Shown piece after piece: positions 34,510 through 46,924 of a stretch of 64,000 nucleotides of DNA (positions are counted from its first letter, which is position 1; every line of letters begins with the position of its first letter). Position numbers and translations under genes: made by a program. The notes under the pieces were generated by a model that was given only the letters and a program-made list of their open reading frames with translations, did no database searches and was not told where the DNA came from. Source of the DNA: Oncomelania hupensis (lineage: Eukaryota; Mollusca; Gastropoda; Littorinimorpha; Pomatiopsidae); NCBI GenBank assembly GCA_036898135.1, contig CM072523.1, positions 43,211,011 through 43,275,010 on the forward strand. The letters are read 5' to 3'.

Positions 34510-34744
34510 TGATAAAATCTTCTCCACTTAAAACTGTTCCTTTTCAATTAATTTGCTTAAATTTGTCCTTCACTGGAAATTCCCAAAATAGTATTTTCTG
34601 CTGTAAAAGCTCTTACTTTCAATTTGATTGTATCTCATTCCCTCCCTTTTCTTCCGTATCTTCATATTCCTTCTTCGTCTGGAAGACTCTGCAGCCAGCT
34701 TTGGGTGGAAAACTTTGCATGTTCTTAAAAGAATAGTTAGATCT

Positions 34745-34791
34745 CACCGGCGCTTGTATCTGGACACGCGAGCGCCTATGCCTGTGACGCG
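34745..34791. mobile_element. 47-bp half of the fold-back element, with 8-bp duplication
   Basis: CGGCGCTTGTATCTGGACAC...GCGAGCGCCTATGCC matches the left arm of 2256-2404. Flanked by perfect TTAGATCT repeats (34737-34744, 34792-34799), an 8-bp target duplication as in hAT elements. Confidence 0.7.
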
Positions 34792-34894
34792 TTAGATCTA
34801 TATAGGTTCAGCTCTACATATACCCAGACGTATATGTCGCTATTCAGTCGTTACATTGTCATCAAGTAAATGAATTGTCATGGAGTAAATGAAA

Positions 34895-35112
34895 CTTGTA
34901 ACCTCCGAGAATGAACGAACGTTGAAGTTCAGCGTCTATAGCCATCTTTGGCGAAATGACAGACGGGAATAACCATCCCATGCATAACCATTGAACATTG
35001 ACACCACAACAGCCATCATACTGCTAAGATGGGCAGTGACAAATGACCCACTTTTGTCTTGCTAACCGCTGGATTCCAACCCGGGTCATAGGATTACCCC
35101 CGAGAGTGAAGC
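34895..35112 (-). mobile_element. SINE-C, copy 1
   Basis: Shares with 59697-59925 and 60642-60832 the run GAACGTTGAAGTTCAGCGTC, GACAGACGGG, and CATACTGCTAAGATGG...AGTGACAAATG. On the minus strand the order is tRNA-like head, a middle with ATGATTGCTCTGG-like sequence, then a 3' end AAACTTCAATGTTCATTC. Confidence 0.65.
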
Positions 35113-35175
35113 GGACTTGTGGGTGATGGTATTGTACGCTACCCGAGTGGAGATGCGGTGCGGCGGTGCGTCCTT

Positions 35176-35338
35176 AAAGGGGTGGCCGTCCAAGGACAGC
35201 AGTGCTGTATGCTCAGCTGATATGCCGAAAGTTTGCGGGTTCAGTGACTGAGGTACCAGACTTTTCAGGACAACGAGGTTATTTTTCCGGGGACGCCGGT
35301 TTTCTCGCTCCCTTCAGAAATGGCATTGGATGCCTTCC
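35176..35338 (+). mobile_element. SINE-A, degenerate copy
   Basis: GGGGTGGCCGTCC, ATGCCGAAAGTTTGCGGGTTC, GGACGCCGGTTTTCTCGCTC and CCCTTCAGAAATGGCATTGG match SINE-A with many changes. Its 3' part is replaced by the LINE tail at 35338. Confidence 0.6.
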
Positions 35339-35990
35339 TATCCTATCCTAGCCTAGCCTATCCCGTAACTCAAAAGTCGTTGGGGCACCACAGTTGATCG
35401 TTTAACCAGCGTACTTCATCTTTCTCTGTCCTCAGCAGGGTTCATGATTTCGCTCAGCGTCAAGCCATTGCATTCTCAAATGTTGTCCTCCCATCTCTTT
35501 TTGTCTCCCTCTTCTTCTGCCTCCTTGCACCGTGCCTTGCAGGATAGTCTTTGCAAGGCCTGATGCTCTGGTGACGTGGTCATACCATCGGAGTTTCCAT
35601 TTTTTCACCACTGTGAGCATGTCATCGTGTTGTACAATGGCTTGTGTGATGGTCTGTCGGACTTCGTCGTTGGTGATGTGCTGGGTATAGGAAATGCCCA
35701 GAAGTCTTCTGTAGCCTCCTAATCTCCGTGCTTTTTATTCTTCGCTGTAGAATTGCTGTGATGGTCCATGTTTTCCAAGCGTATAGGAAGATGGAGATGA
35801 CAAGGGAGCGCAACAGCCTTACCTTGTAACGTAGACTGATGGTTCTGTCTTTCCAAATGGGCTTCAACCTTGTTAGGGCAGCAGTTGTTTGTGCGATCCT
35901 GGAGAGGATTTCCTGTCGTGGCCCATTGTCTGATACAAGGCTCCTAAATATTTGAATCTATGCACCGTGGTAAGGGATTGGCCTTTGACT
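35335..35990 (-). mobile_element. GGATA-tailed LINE fragment, copy 4
   Basis: On the minus strand, from 35990 down: VSDNG, KPIWKDRTISLRYKVRLLRS, SLVISIFLYAWKTWTIT, HHQRRSPTDHH (shifted frame), KKWKLRWYDHVTRASGLAKT, GGRRRGRQKE, then the tail TATCCTATCC at 35338-35355. It covers about the last 200 codons, with frameshifts. Confidence 0.82.
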
Positions 35991-36024
35991 GTGATGTCCG
36001 TGTTGATGCCAGTCAATGCAAAAT

Positions 36025-36127
36025 TTCAACCCAAAAAAAATATTTATATTCCGACTTCTGTAATACCCGTCTTTTCAAATCGCCGCGCGTTGAGTTTGAT
36101 TGAAGAAAAAGCGCGTGTTAGCATCCT

Positions 36128-36222
<95 letters not shown>
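36025..36222 (+). mobile_element. SINE-A 3' part with (ATT)n tail
   Basis: AATCGCCGCGCGTTGAGTTT and AAAAGCGCGTGTTAGCATCC match the SINE-A 3' end (compare 46830-46890). An (ATT)n tail of about 90 bp follows. Confidence 0.7.
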
Positions 36223-36224
<2 letters not shown>

Positions 36225-37290
36225 GACTGGACAGAGCAAGGGTACTTGGACATATACGGGTGGATGTCCCTCGGCCAAGCAGACTAGCACGGGTCAATGG
36301 TTCTTAACTCTCTCTCTCCCCTCCCCTCTCCCCCCTTCCCTGTGAGGATGACAGCCTTATCATATACTTATTCTTATGTAGTTCCATTAGCGTATGCTGT
36401 TGATTTTTTTTTTAAGTTTAACTGCCCATTTCGTGAACTAAAGCAGGACTTAGGGTTGTGATAAGTCAAACTCAGTTCAGGTATTGTTTAGCAGAAGGGC
36501 TATTTTGATTTGTATTTCAGTTAAATAAGTTTCGCTAAGAAAACCCCGTCTGCGGTATCGTCAATACTGGGGTTAGACGTTTAAACGTCAATGTTCATTC
36601 AATCATCCCCAAAGAAAACAACATGGCTGTTGAAGTGTAAACAAATTTAGAAGAAATATTTTAAAAAAGTTGACAGTCAGTCCATTATATTATCAAGTGA
36701 TTAACAAAATAGAGTTGTGGAAGTTAAACCACTGTTCAGTTGGGGTAAAACGATTGTTGAAAATCAGTGATAGATTTGATTTATTTCTTGGTTAAGATTA
36801 CTTTGCAGAAGATCTGTGTTTCGTGTTGCATGTATGCCGAGATAATTTTAACATTCAAATTAACTCGCAGAAAGATAAGAAGGAAACTGAGAAACAGATA
36901 AACAGATTTGGGAAAAGGAAGCTGGGGATTTGAGGTCAGGAGGTGGGGAAGTGGGGGGGGGGAGAGGAAAATATTTTGCATGCATAGCTTTTTGTATTAT
37001 ACTAGCAAACAGCCCTAAGATCCAGTAATGGCATAGAAGGTAACAAGAACCGGAAAGAAGCGTTTGTCCAGGATGAGCTTTAGGGTTTCCTGAAGCGTGA
37101 GAGCCAATTTAGCGTAGTTGACAGAAACTGGTTTTGGTTTTCAGTTGTCTTAGCAGAGTGGATAAGGCTAGTGTGCCAAATGGGATAGTTCTTTTTCTCC
37201 ACGGCGGAAGAAATCAGAAATAGATCGAAGAATGAGAGAGGGTATCTCCTTCTTCTACCGCTCCCCTTCTTCCTCCTTCCCATCCTCTTC
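36223..37290. other. Intron 1 sequence; SINE-C 3' end at about 36544-36610
   Basis: CCCCGTCTGCGGTATCG...TTAGACGTTTAAACGTCAATG and TTCATTCAATCATC resemble the SINE-C 3' end. The remainder shows no gene. A G-rich tract lies near 36945-36965. Confidence 0.45.
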
Positions 37291-37400
37291 ATTGGCGCCT
37301 CGGGCGGCTTCAGTTAAATCCTGTCCTTGAGTCGCCAAGAACGGGGAAATATGTGCGCTATACAAATACCCAATAATAATATAAAATAAAAATAATCCCT
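37290..37400 (+). mobile_element. SINE-B 3' fragment
   Basis: GCGCCTCGGGCGGCTTCAGT, TTAAATCCTGTCCTTGAG and TATGTGCGCTATACAAATAC match the SINE-B 3' end, with an A/T-rich tail. Confidence 0.6.
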
Positions 37401-37500
37401 CGTCTTCTCTTCCTTCTTCTTCTTCTTCTTCTTCTAGTTTCGGTGTATGACAATTTTCACATGTGTCCAAATTCAGAGCCCTAATTTATTCTGTTTTTAA

Positions 37501-37545
37501 AAATAATAATAATAATAACAACAACAATGATAATAACAACAACAA

Positions 37546-37627
<82 letters not shown>

Positions 37628-37650
37628 CACAATAATAAACACAATAATAA
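37501..37650. repeat. (AAT)n microsatellite with AAC interruptions
   Basis: About 130 bp of AAT/AAC triplets followed by AATAAACAC repeats. Confidence 0.95.
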
Positions 37651-38170
37651 ACAAATACAATGTTTGCAATTGGACAGCTAAAAGGGTTATAAATACAAAA
37701 CAACACAATAACGAAGGCCTCGCAAGAAAAATGAAAAAGAAACAAGAATTTAAAAAAAGAACTATGAATAAGTGTTCTCAACGAATATTTCTTTATTATT
37801 GAATACGAGCTCAGTTTAAAATATAATCTCCCGTGCTGGTGAACCCTTTGCGTTCGTGAGAACCTTATCATGTCAAATCAGTCTGTATGGCTGGCATGTC
37901 ATATGGCTGTCATAATGAAACGTAATCCGCCCTACAACGTAGTTAAGACTAGAAGTGGTGGTCCACCATTTGTCGTTGAAGATCCATTACAACGCTGCTC
38001 GGCATGAAGGTGGCTGATGTTTCTTTTAATGTTGATACTGTTATATAGACCCTACCAGCCACTGACCGTGCTTTTGTAGTGCGCGTGGCTTCTTCAAGAT
38101 CATAAGTCACATTATACAAATTATAGCCCATCGGGTTAAGAAATTATGACAGATCAATATCGACGGTATT

Positions 38171-38173
<3 letters not shown>

Positions 38174-38234
<61 letters not shown>

Positions 38235-38275
38235 GAGGGCGAGAGAGAGAGAGAGGGCGAGAGAGAGAGAGAGAT
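38174..38275. repeat. (GA)n microsatellite
   Basis: GA array interrupted by GATA and GGGC units. Confidence 0.95.
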
Positions 38276-38790
38276 CTGATTCACGTTTGACATTTAACCA
38301 AATGGTGTTCTTTGTTGCTGTTGTTCTTGTCAAACACGCCGATCATGCACAAACCCACTTTGTTGTCCAAGTCCCGACCACGCTTTGCAGTAATCCGCTT
38401 TAACCCTTTTGTTCCCAGCCCCACAGTAAAATAGTAAGCACAGTAATGAAGCATAAAGCCCGGATGATCAAACGTGATCCGCCATGTTAAAAACCACCCT
38501 AAAGTTATGAAACATATACAGTATAGTCTACTCTTATCCGTATTGCTAACGCACACCGATGTAGGCTGTTAAACTGAAATGTAGATGTGTTATGAAATAT
38601 GATCTAAAACTTCGATAATATCATCATGATTAAGACATGTAGTCTTTTTATGAAATCTGGTTGACAGCGTAGAAGATTGGAGTTTGGGGATTGAGCAAGA
38701 AGGGATCCAGTGATTTTATTTTATTTTATTTTAACAACTTTATTATCACCGAAGTGAAATTGGGGCACTTTCATTTTTGAAAGTACAGCA
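38276..38790. other. Intron 1 sequence without a clear feature
   Basis: No gene. The end (38710-38790) resembles a LINE/SINE tail: TTTTATTTTATTTTA, then TTTATTATCACCGAAGTGA. Confidence 0.4.
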
Positions 38791-38794
38791 GCCC

Positions 38795-38948
38795 CAAGTG
38801 AAGCGCTTTAAGGTACATGCTGGGTGTGTTCTTGTCACCGGCACTCACCCGTCTAGGACATTGGCGTCAGGATGTTTAAAGTCCGTTATGATGGAATGCT
38901 TGCGACACAGACTAGACCTCGGTTTATACTCTCATCCGGAGGATGATT
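38795..38948 (-). mobile_element. SINE-B, middle fragment
   Basis: CATGCTGGGTGTGTTCTTG, CACTCACCCGTCTAGGACAT, AGACTAGACCTCGGTTTATA and CTCATCCGGAGGA are the reverse strand of SINE-B. Confidence 0.75.
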
Positions 38949-39769
38949 GCTGTGTTTAGGAAACTTGGAAGCTTTAAAATTGATAACTCATACAGGCAAT
39001 GCCCATTTGATCCAATAGGCTTTGAAGTTTTATAAGATAATACTAATAATGCAGGTAATTACAGGCATTCGTGTTAATTTTCTTTTAAAAGCGCTCTGTT
39101 TGGCGTTACGAACATAGCTATAGCATGAAAAGAGTGCGACTTGCAATTTTGTTTAGTGTTTTGGAATTTTTTACATTTGTTTTGGGGGAGAGGCGAGGGA
39201 AAAGAGAGATACCTTCTTATCCTTGACTAAACCAGCATGTTACTAATCTTTTTTATCCCGACTCTGGGTGGGTTCCGTTTTAGAATCCTAAAACACAATA
39301 GCTTAGTTTTTTGGGTTTCATCCTTCCTTACGATAAGTTATAATCCTCATGAGCATATTTAGGGCTACTTAAGTATTTGCTTTCAAGCTCTCCAAACGGG
39401 ATTAAGGGATATTTTCGTTACCGTCCCCTGAACGTGTCAAGAGCACTAGGTAGCTGGAGAGCTTGGCCAAGCCGTTTGGAGTTTCATCCGATTTTGGAAC
39501 AAAAGTGGTAAAATTTGAAAGGTGTAATTCTACATGTAGGCTTTTGGTTGTGTTCTATTCCAAATCATTTTTTTGTGCTTGTTGAGTCTTTCCAGTCTCA
39601 GTACGCGAAAGGGCTCCTCTGTTTGCTGACCATTTCTCTATGATATTAGAGAGTACGACTATTGAGATAAGCTTGCTAAAACGATTACAACAAAAATAAT
39701 AATAATAATAATAATAATAACATTTTCAGACATGTCGCATTTCTGTGTCAGGCCTGGATAATGTAATTA
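38949..39769. other. Intron 1 sequence without a clear feature
   Basis: Apart from a short (AAT)n at 39694-39720, I see no repeat or gene. Confidence 0.45.
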
Positions 39770-39779
39770 TAAATGTAAT

Positions 39780-39967
39780 TTTTCTATATAGCGCTTTACC
39801 AGCTCAAGAGCTTGCTCAAGGCGCTGACCAAAACTGGACCTAACTCAATCCGCCCCAGACTCCCATTTGCTGCCCAAGGGCTTGTCTTAATTGGGAGGTT
39901 CAACACTGGTTTTCCAAGTTCTCAGACCCCGAATATGAAAATCTGTTTTTTTAACCTTCCACGAATA
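39780..39967 (-). mobile_element. SINE-B 3' part, interrupted by the 18-bp minisatellite
   Basis: TATATAGCGCTTTACCAGCT, CAAGAGCTTGCTCAAGGCGC, ACCTAACTCAATCCGCCC and GCCCAAGGGCTTG are SINE-B read from its tail. The match is lost just before the array and resumes at 41083. Confidence 0.7.
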
Positions 39968-41083
39968 TTCCAATGAAGACAGGCCTTCCAATGAAGACAG
40001 GCCTTCCAATGTAGACAGGCCTTCCAATGTAGACAGGCCTTCCAATGTAGACAGGCCTTTCAATGTAGACAGGCCTTCCAATGTAGACAGGCCTTTCAAT
40101 GTAGACAGGCCTTCCAATGAAGACAGGCCTTTCAATGAAAACAGGTCTTCCAATGTAGACAGGCCTTTCAATGAAGACAGGCCTTTCAATGAAGACAGGC
40201 CTTTCAATGAAAACAGGTCTTCCAATGTAGACAGGCCTTCCAATGAAGACAGGCCTCTCAATGAAGACAGGCCTTTCAATGAAGACAGGCCTTTCAATGA
40301 AGACAGGCCTTTCAATGAAGACAGGCCTTTCAATGAAAACAGGTCTTCCAATGTAGACAGGCCTTTCAATGAAGACAGGCCTTCCAATGTAGACAGGCCT
40401 TCCAATGTAGACAGGCCTTCCAATGTAGACAGGCCTTCCAATGTAGACAGGCCTTTCAATGAAGACAGGGCTTTCAATGAAGACAGGCCTTTCAATGAAG
40501 ACAGGCCTTTCAATGAAGACAGGCCTTTCAATGAAGACAGGCCTTTCAATGAAGACAGGCCTTTCAATGAAAACAGGTCTTCCAATGTAGACAGGCCTTT
40601 CAATGAAGACAGGCCTTCCAATGTAGGCAGGCCTTCCAATGTAGACAGGCCTTCCAATGTAGACAGGCCTTCCAATGAAGACAGGCCTTTCAATGTAGAC
40701 AGGCCTTCCAATGTAGACAGGCCTTTCAATGAAGACAGGCCTTCCAATGTAGACAGGCCTTCCAATGAAGACAGGCCTTTCAATGAAGACAGGCCTTCCA
40801 ATGTAGACAGGCCTTCCAATGTAGACAGGCCTTCCAATGTAGACAGGCCTTCCAATGTAGACAGGCCTTCCAATGTAGACAGGCCTTCCAATGAAGACAG
40901 GCCTTCCAATGAAGACAGGCCTTCCAATGTAGACAGGCCTTCCAATGTAGACAGGCCTTCCAATGAAGACAGGCCTTACAATGTAGACAGGCCTTCCAAT
41001 GAAGACAGGCTTTCCAATGTAGACAGGCCTTCCAATGAAAACAGGCCTTCCAATGAAGACAGACCTTCCAATGTAGACAGGCC
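39968..41083. repeat. 18-bp minisatellite, about 62 units
   Basis: Units alternate between AGGCCTTCCAATGTAGAC, AGGCCTTCCAATGAAGAC and AGGCCTTTCAATGAAGAC. A compound block starting TTTCAATGAAAACAGGTC recurs near 40131, 40206, 40333 and 40566, showing higher-order structure. As 18 is a multiple of 3, minus-strand frames stay open for 358-380 codons. I regard them as artefacts because the array sits in an intron inside a SINE. Confidence 0.95.
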
Positions 41084-41330
41084 ATTGGGCCATCGCCTAA
41101 CGCCCCAGACAACTAAGCACCAACCTGGGCAACCGGAGATTGGGGGAGAAGGGAGTCAAGGGACCTAGTGCTGACTGGGTGGATTTGTGTGCAGAGTATC
41201 ATTCCCACCTCCTTCCCGCCCTCCCTCCTCTCCCCCTTCCCAGGACATGAGCGGCAGGATTGTTAAAATCGGCGCGATGGAATGCGTGGTGCGTGCACAG
41301 CCTATACCTCAAAGGAGTAATGGGCAGTGT
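41084..41330 (-). mobile_element. SINE-B 5' part after the 18-bp minisatellite
   Basis: GCCATCGCCTAACGCCCCAGACAACTAAGCACC aligns with GTCTGACGCCCGGACAACTGAGCAC of the minus-strand copy at 44100-44180. TAGTGCTGACTGGGTGG, GGACATGAGCGGCAGGATTG and ATGGAATGCGTG continue the match. The tRNA head is missing. Confidence 0.7.
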
Positions 41331-41440
41331 GCTTGGCTGTCCATCAAGGTCACGTGGTCTTTTTCAGCGCTCCTCGCCCTCAGCCTTGACATTTCCCAAC
41401 AACTATCTGCAATGCTATCGTTAAACATTAAATGAAGGTG

Positions 41441-41443
41441 ATA

Positions 41444-41512
<69 letters not shown>
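41441..41512. repeat. (GAT)n microsatellite abutting the exon 2 acceptor
   Basis: About 23 GAT units end only about 9 bases before the AG at 41520-41521, leaving just GTGGTTTCAG as polypyrimidine tract. Confidence 0.95.
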
Positions 41513-41521
41513 TGGTTTCAG

Positions 41522-41650
41522 GGTACAGTTCGGGTGGTGGAGTCAAGCGAGTTTCGTGTTGTAGTCAACATCTCCGCCCCTGACCTCCAGGCTGCTTACA
41601 AGGTCAAGGCCGATATCATCAAACATGGCGACGGACTCCTGCTGCACGTG
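41522..41650 (+). CDS. Exon 2: N-terminal ectodomain
   Basis: 129 bp, phase 0 at both ends, acceptor GTTTCAG, donor GTCAGT. It encodes residues 52-94 (GTVRVVESSEFRVVVNISAP...LLLHV), a beta-strand-like segment with sequon NIS. No known domain recognised. The phase matches exon 1 and exon 3. Confidence 0.78.
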
Positions 41651-41849
41651 GTCAGTATGACGTAATTGGTGCGCGTGCGTGTGTGTGTGTGTGTGTGGGT
41701 GTGTGTGTGTGTCACCCCCATTGCCATCGTCATCATTGTCGCCCCACAGTACATCATCATCATCCTCATCCTCCTCTTCATCATCATCATCATCATCCCC
41801 ATAATCCTCATCATCATTCATGGAACAGCTTTTGCAACAGCGGATAGTT

Positions 41850-42916
<1,067 letters not shown>

Positions 42917-42997
42917 CATTATCATCATCATCATCATAATCGTCGTCGTCGTCATCATTATCATCATCATCATCATCATAGTGTTGTTTTTTCTCAG

Positions 42998-43146
42998 AGA
43001 GAATGGGAGCGGTCAGCAGGCGTGATCACGTTGACCTGGCTTGGGGTGTTCATGGCAGCGGCAACAGTAGTAGTGACCATCATAGCCACTGTCTATGCAG
43101 TGTGCTGGTACCGGTCAGAAAGATCCCTGTACGACATGGCGGAGAG
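42998..43146 (+). CDS. Exon 3: first transmembrane segment (TM1)
   Basis: 149 bp, phase 0 to phase 2; acceptor TTTTTTCTCAG, donor GTAAAA. It encodes residues 95-144: REWERSAG, a hydrophobic helix (VITLTWLGVFMAAATVVVTI and IATVYAVCWY), then RSERSLYDMAER. The positive charges after the helix fit a cytoplasmic C-side. Confidence 0.88.
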
Positions 43147-43538
43147 GTAAAAACAAACTTGAATAGGGAAATTAACTTTCGCCATCACGCTAACTGCGCC
43201 ACCTAGCAAACCGGTTAGTGAATATTTACTCTCTTTTCAAACGCTGGTGATTTTCAACGCTCGAGAAGAAAAAAAATTACATTAACAAATATAAAGGTTT
43301 TTAAAGTGTCCTTTCACAAAGTCGACATTGCAATGGTGGGGCTGTTGAGAGAGAGAGGATGAGTAGTCCCACGACTAGGACGCTGCGCTATTTATGATGA
43401 TGATGAGGAGGGGGATGAGGATGATGAGGATGATGATGTGGTAGTATAGGTAGTGGTGAGGATGATATTGATGATGATGAATATGCTGCTCGTGGTGATG
43501 ACGATCACAAAAAAGCTGGTAAAGCTTACGATCATGAC

Positions 43539-43630
<92 letters not shown>

Positions 43631-43696
43631 CAACGATGACAACGATGACGATCGTGCCTACAACAACACTGACAATATAGTAATGATTGTACGTAG
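43147..43696 (+). other. Intron 3, with (GAT)n
   Basis: GT start; acceptor ACGTAG. GA/GAT-rich from about 43390, with a pure (GAT)n run at about 43536-43629. The acceptor has a poor pyrimidine tract. Confidence 0.7.
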
Positions 43697-43928
43697 AAAA
43701 AGCGTAGCCGGCAGCAGTCAGAGAGGAGTATACAGATCTCGCAATAGTCTCCAAGTCGGCAACCTCCATCTTATCCCCCAGCTGGGCGACCTGCCTATTC
43801 CTCCACATCCTCACATGCTGATAGGAGGAGGGGTAGGAGGAGATGATGGCGATGGACTTCACAACGACGACTCTCTAAAACAAGTTCCAGAGATGCCTGA
43901 TGAAGAGGAAGCTGAAGCTCTTGAAATG
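43697..43928 (+). CDS. Exon 4: cytoplasmic loop
   Basis: 232 bp, phase 2 to 0, donor GTAAGA. It encodes RKSVAGSSQRGVYRSRNSLQ, then a His/Pro segment (LPIPPHPHM), a Gly/Asp tract and an acidic end (PEMPDEEEAEALEM). Basic start and acidic end suggest a disordered cytoplasmic tail. The start choice rests on phase, since the alternative upstream TAG gives a stop. Confidence 0.78.
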
Positions 43929-44037
43929 GTAAGAAGCAAAAAAAAAAAAAAAAAAAAACTGCAGCAAATAAAGTGATGGAGTTATGTTTATTTCATTACA
44001 ATTAATAATTTTATTAAAACGATTTTTTAAAATTATT

Positions 44038-44470
44038 ATTGAGGATTTTTATAGCGCACTTATCTCGCCGTACTTGTCCAGACTCTAGGCGCTGGCCGAT
44101 ACAGGCTCTAACTCAAACAGCCCGAGACGCCCACCCGCCGCCTTTGGGCGAATGGTCTGACGCCCGGACAACTGAGCACTATCCTAGCCAGCCAGGGATG
44201 GGGGAGAAGGACCAAGTGCATGCTGGGTGTGTTCTTGTTACCGCACTCACCCGTCTAGGACATGAGTGTCAGGATCTTTAAAGACCGTTATGATGGAATG
44301 TATGCGACACACAGACTAGACCTCGGTTTATACTCTCATCCGAAGGAGTAGGAAACGGGAGTAAAGTGTCTTTCCCAGGGACACAACACAATGGCCCGGA
44401 CAGGGCTCGAACCCGGGACCTTCAGATCCGCAAGCCAAAGCACTACCATTAGGCCACCGTGCCTCTCTAC
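44038..44470 (-). mobile_element. SINE-B, full-length copy 2
   Basis: Reverse orientation of 27846-28285 from the tail (TTTTTATAGCGCACTTATCT) to the head (GGGCTCGAACCCGGGACC...CACTACCATTAGGCCACCGTG). Both pol III boxes are visible on the minus strand. Confidence 0.85.
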
Positions 44471-45530
44471 GATATCAGGACAGCTACCCCAGCACAGTCA
44501 CCCCTTGGACAAATGCCCCGTAGGACATCTCCTCACCGGCCAAGTACCCCTTGAAATCAAATTTATTGAATTTTTTTAAAAAGTGACAAACGAAAGGTTT
44601 TTTTTTCTTTTATTATCTTTTATTTTATATTTTACATTTCATTGACAAATCAAAATGTTCATCTAAAAATGATCTTGACCTTCAAGATCAATACAAAAAT
44701 ATTACATCGAAACGTTTAGGTAAAATCAGTAACTTGAACATTGTATAATGCTTAACATCTACATCTGTATGTTGTGTGCTATAGCTCGTAGAGAGTGCAA
44801 GATATGGGAGTTGCCATCGTCTGGAACTTTGTCATTTTATTTCACAAAAGCACAATTTCAACAAAATATTAGGCTCATTGCCCAGGGGGAATTTTAGCCG
44901 AATATCGAATGGAGGGTTGGGGGATGGGGTTAAAAAAAATATACATATAGAAAAACAATGAACGGCAGAAACTAAAAGATTCTAAAGAGATTGCCCTTAT
45001 ATAGCGCACTTACAAGCTCAGAGAGCTTCTCAAAGCGCTGGCCACTACTATCCAGCAATCACACAATAGCTTGCTGAAGTCAGGATTCGAACCCACGTCG
45101 CCCGAGACGCACGTACACAAATCGTGCGCTCTGACTACTGAGCTATTCCTGCTGCCCACTGATAAATCACGGAAAGTGAAGTATTTCATATTTGGTTTCC
45201 TTAGTTGGCAAACTAAATCGACTTGGAAAGTTAATTATATATTTGGTTGCCTTAGTTGGCAAACTAAATCGACTCACGTTTTTCCCTCTTCTATTCTATT
45301 TGATCACTAAGCTTACTAACTACTCATTTGTGACTTAAGTATTTTTTTATATTCCATTTTATTTGATCACTTTATTAAGGTGATTTGTTCTTACGAATGG
45401 GGGCCAAACATTAATTTGTGGATGGGGGTACTTGTCCGGTGGGTAGATGTCCTAGGGGGGTGGGAGGGGGGGTATTTGTCTAGGGGATGACTTTTTTTGT
45501 CTTGGGGGTAGTTGTCCTAGAACCTATTGA
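44470..45530. repeat. Inverted repeat pair about 90-110 bp long, 0.85 kb apart
   Basis: Left arm (44474-44556): AGGACAGCTACCCC, GGACAAATGCCCC, AGGACATCTCC, GGCCAAGTACCCC. The right arm (about 45425-45530) is its inverted partner, GGGGGTACTTGTCCGGTGG, GTAGATGTCCTAGG, GGGTAGTTGTCCTAG. The arms contain internal AGGACA.CTACCCC subrepeats. This could be the ends of a DNA transposon; no transposase between them and no target duplication identified. Confidence 0.55.
44990..45165 (-). mobile_element. SINE-E (tRNA-like head plus SINE-B-like tail)
   Basis: Minus strand: head GCAGGAATAGCTCAGTAGTC with B-box GGGTTCGAATCC, then a short body, and a tail that reads on the plus strand as TATATAGCGCACTTACAAGC. 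The tail resembles SINE-B's but the head is a different tRNA type. Confidence 0.65.
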
Positions 45531-46497
45531 AACGTGTCATTATATATTTTGTTCAAAGGTGAAAAACCATACAAGAAATAAAACATTGGGAATATAATGT
45601 TCGGAGTTTGTGTGTTTGTAAGCGTAATAGCTACTAGGCATATATAAATTGTAATAATTGGCCACGTTCTTGACCAGAAATTGGTATCCATTTATTGACT
45701 ATTTCAGTCATTGTTTTGACTGACGTGCATAGTAATGTAAGTCTTTGTATTCTCCCCCTCCCCCTCCCCCCTCTCCTCTTTCCCCACCCAAACAGAAAAA
45801 AATTCCGGATGTTTTCAAATCTAAATAGTTCAAATATTACATTAAAAAATGTTTGTCCGTCTGTCTGTCTGTCCGCCGTCTGCCGGCGGTGCGGGCAAAA
45901 CTTGCAAGTGGATTAATATATCAGAACCTATTTCAACTATCACAAACAAACTTGGTAAGATGGTGTATACCCATGAGACCTCATAAATGATCAGTCAATG
46001 AATAACTTCACTTTAAGGTTAAGGTCACAGGGTCAACAAAATAATGTTAGTAAATCAATGACTTTTTTCACAAAATTTCAGTCTTGTTTTGTTTTTGTTG
46101 TTATTATTGATACTTTGATGCATGCTATATATCAATGAGACAAACATAATTTATAAATTTGGTCAACCTCACTCAAGATCACTGAAGATGTCCAAAGCCG
46201 ATTAGTATAGGTACTTTGAAGTGACCTTAACCCTAAACTATGAGAGATATAAAGTTTAAGCTTGGTGTTTTAGATATGATAGATTGATAGTTCATATAGA
46301 TTCCGTTTTTACATTGATCTTGGTCAGGGTCAATTTAGGCCTTGCAAAAACATACAATAAATAGATCATCGTACAATGGAATAGCTGTTTATTTAACCCA
46401 TAGTATGCAACAACATTGGGTTATTTGATCAGAAGTGAATGAGAGATCACGTGAAGGTCAAGGTCATCCCAAGGTAAATGTTACTGAAGATCAAGAT

Positions 46498-46884
46498 GGG
46501 GTGGCCTCGTGGCGCAGTGGATAAGTCGCCGGTTTCCTATGCCGAAGGTCGCGGGTTCGATTCCCGCAAGGGGCGAACGTTTGTGACTTAGGTACGAGAC
46601 TATTGAGGTCACCGAGGGTTTTCTCCGGGCACTCCGGTTTCCTCCCTCCCTTCAAAATAATATTGGATGCAGTCAAATTAAATTTAAAAAAAAAAATACA
46701 AAACTATTTCACTTTCAGTTTCTTAATAGCGATCTCCCTGCCTTTACACCACGTGTATGCCTTGTATACTGTTGTCCTTGTTGTGTGTCTGTAATATATT
46801 TGTTGCACGTGAGCGTGTATGTTGGTATAGGTCGCCGCGCTTTGAGTTCGAAATCATTCGAAGTAAAGCGCGTATTAGCATCCG

Positions 46885-46922
<38 letters not shown>
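46498..46922 (+). mobile_element. SINE-A, copy 3 (full length)
   Basis: Same order as 5973-6396: GGCGCAGTGGATAAGTCGCC, GGTTCGATTCCCGCAAGG, TTCTCCGGGCACTCCGGTTT, CGCGCTTTGAGTTCG, AAGCGCGTATTAGCATCC, (ATT)n. AAGATCA flanks both sides (46486-46492 and about 46923-46929) as a probable target duplication. Confidence 0.85.

Positions 46923-46924
<2 letters not shown>

Noticed and set aside
34187..34531. Plus-strand frames around 34138-34531 as a gene
   Set aside because: The minus strand reads as a decayed LINE RT segment, and the end is a CT microsatellite.
39887..41112. Minus-strand frames of 358 and 380 codons (LSTLEG-type and RPVYIG-type repeats) as coding
   Set aside because: Product of the 18-bp unit length. 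Two different frames are open over the same bases, and the flanks are SINE-B.
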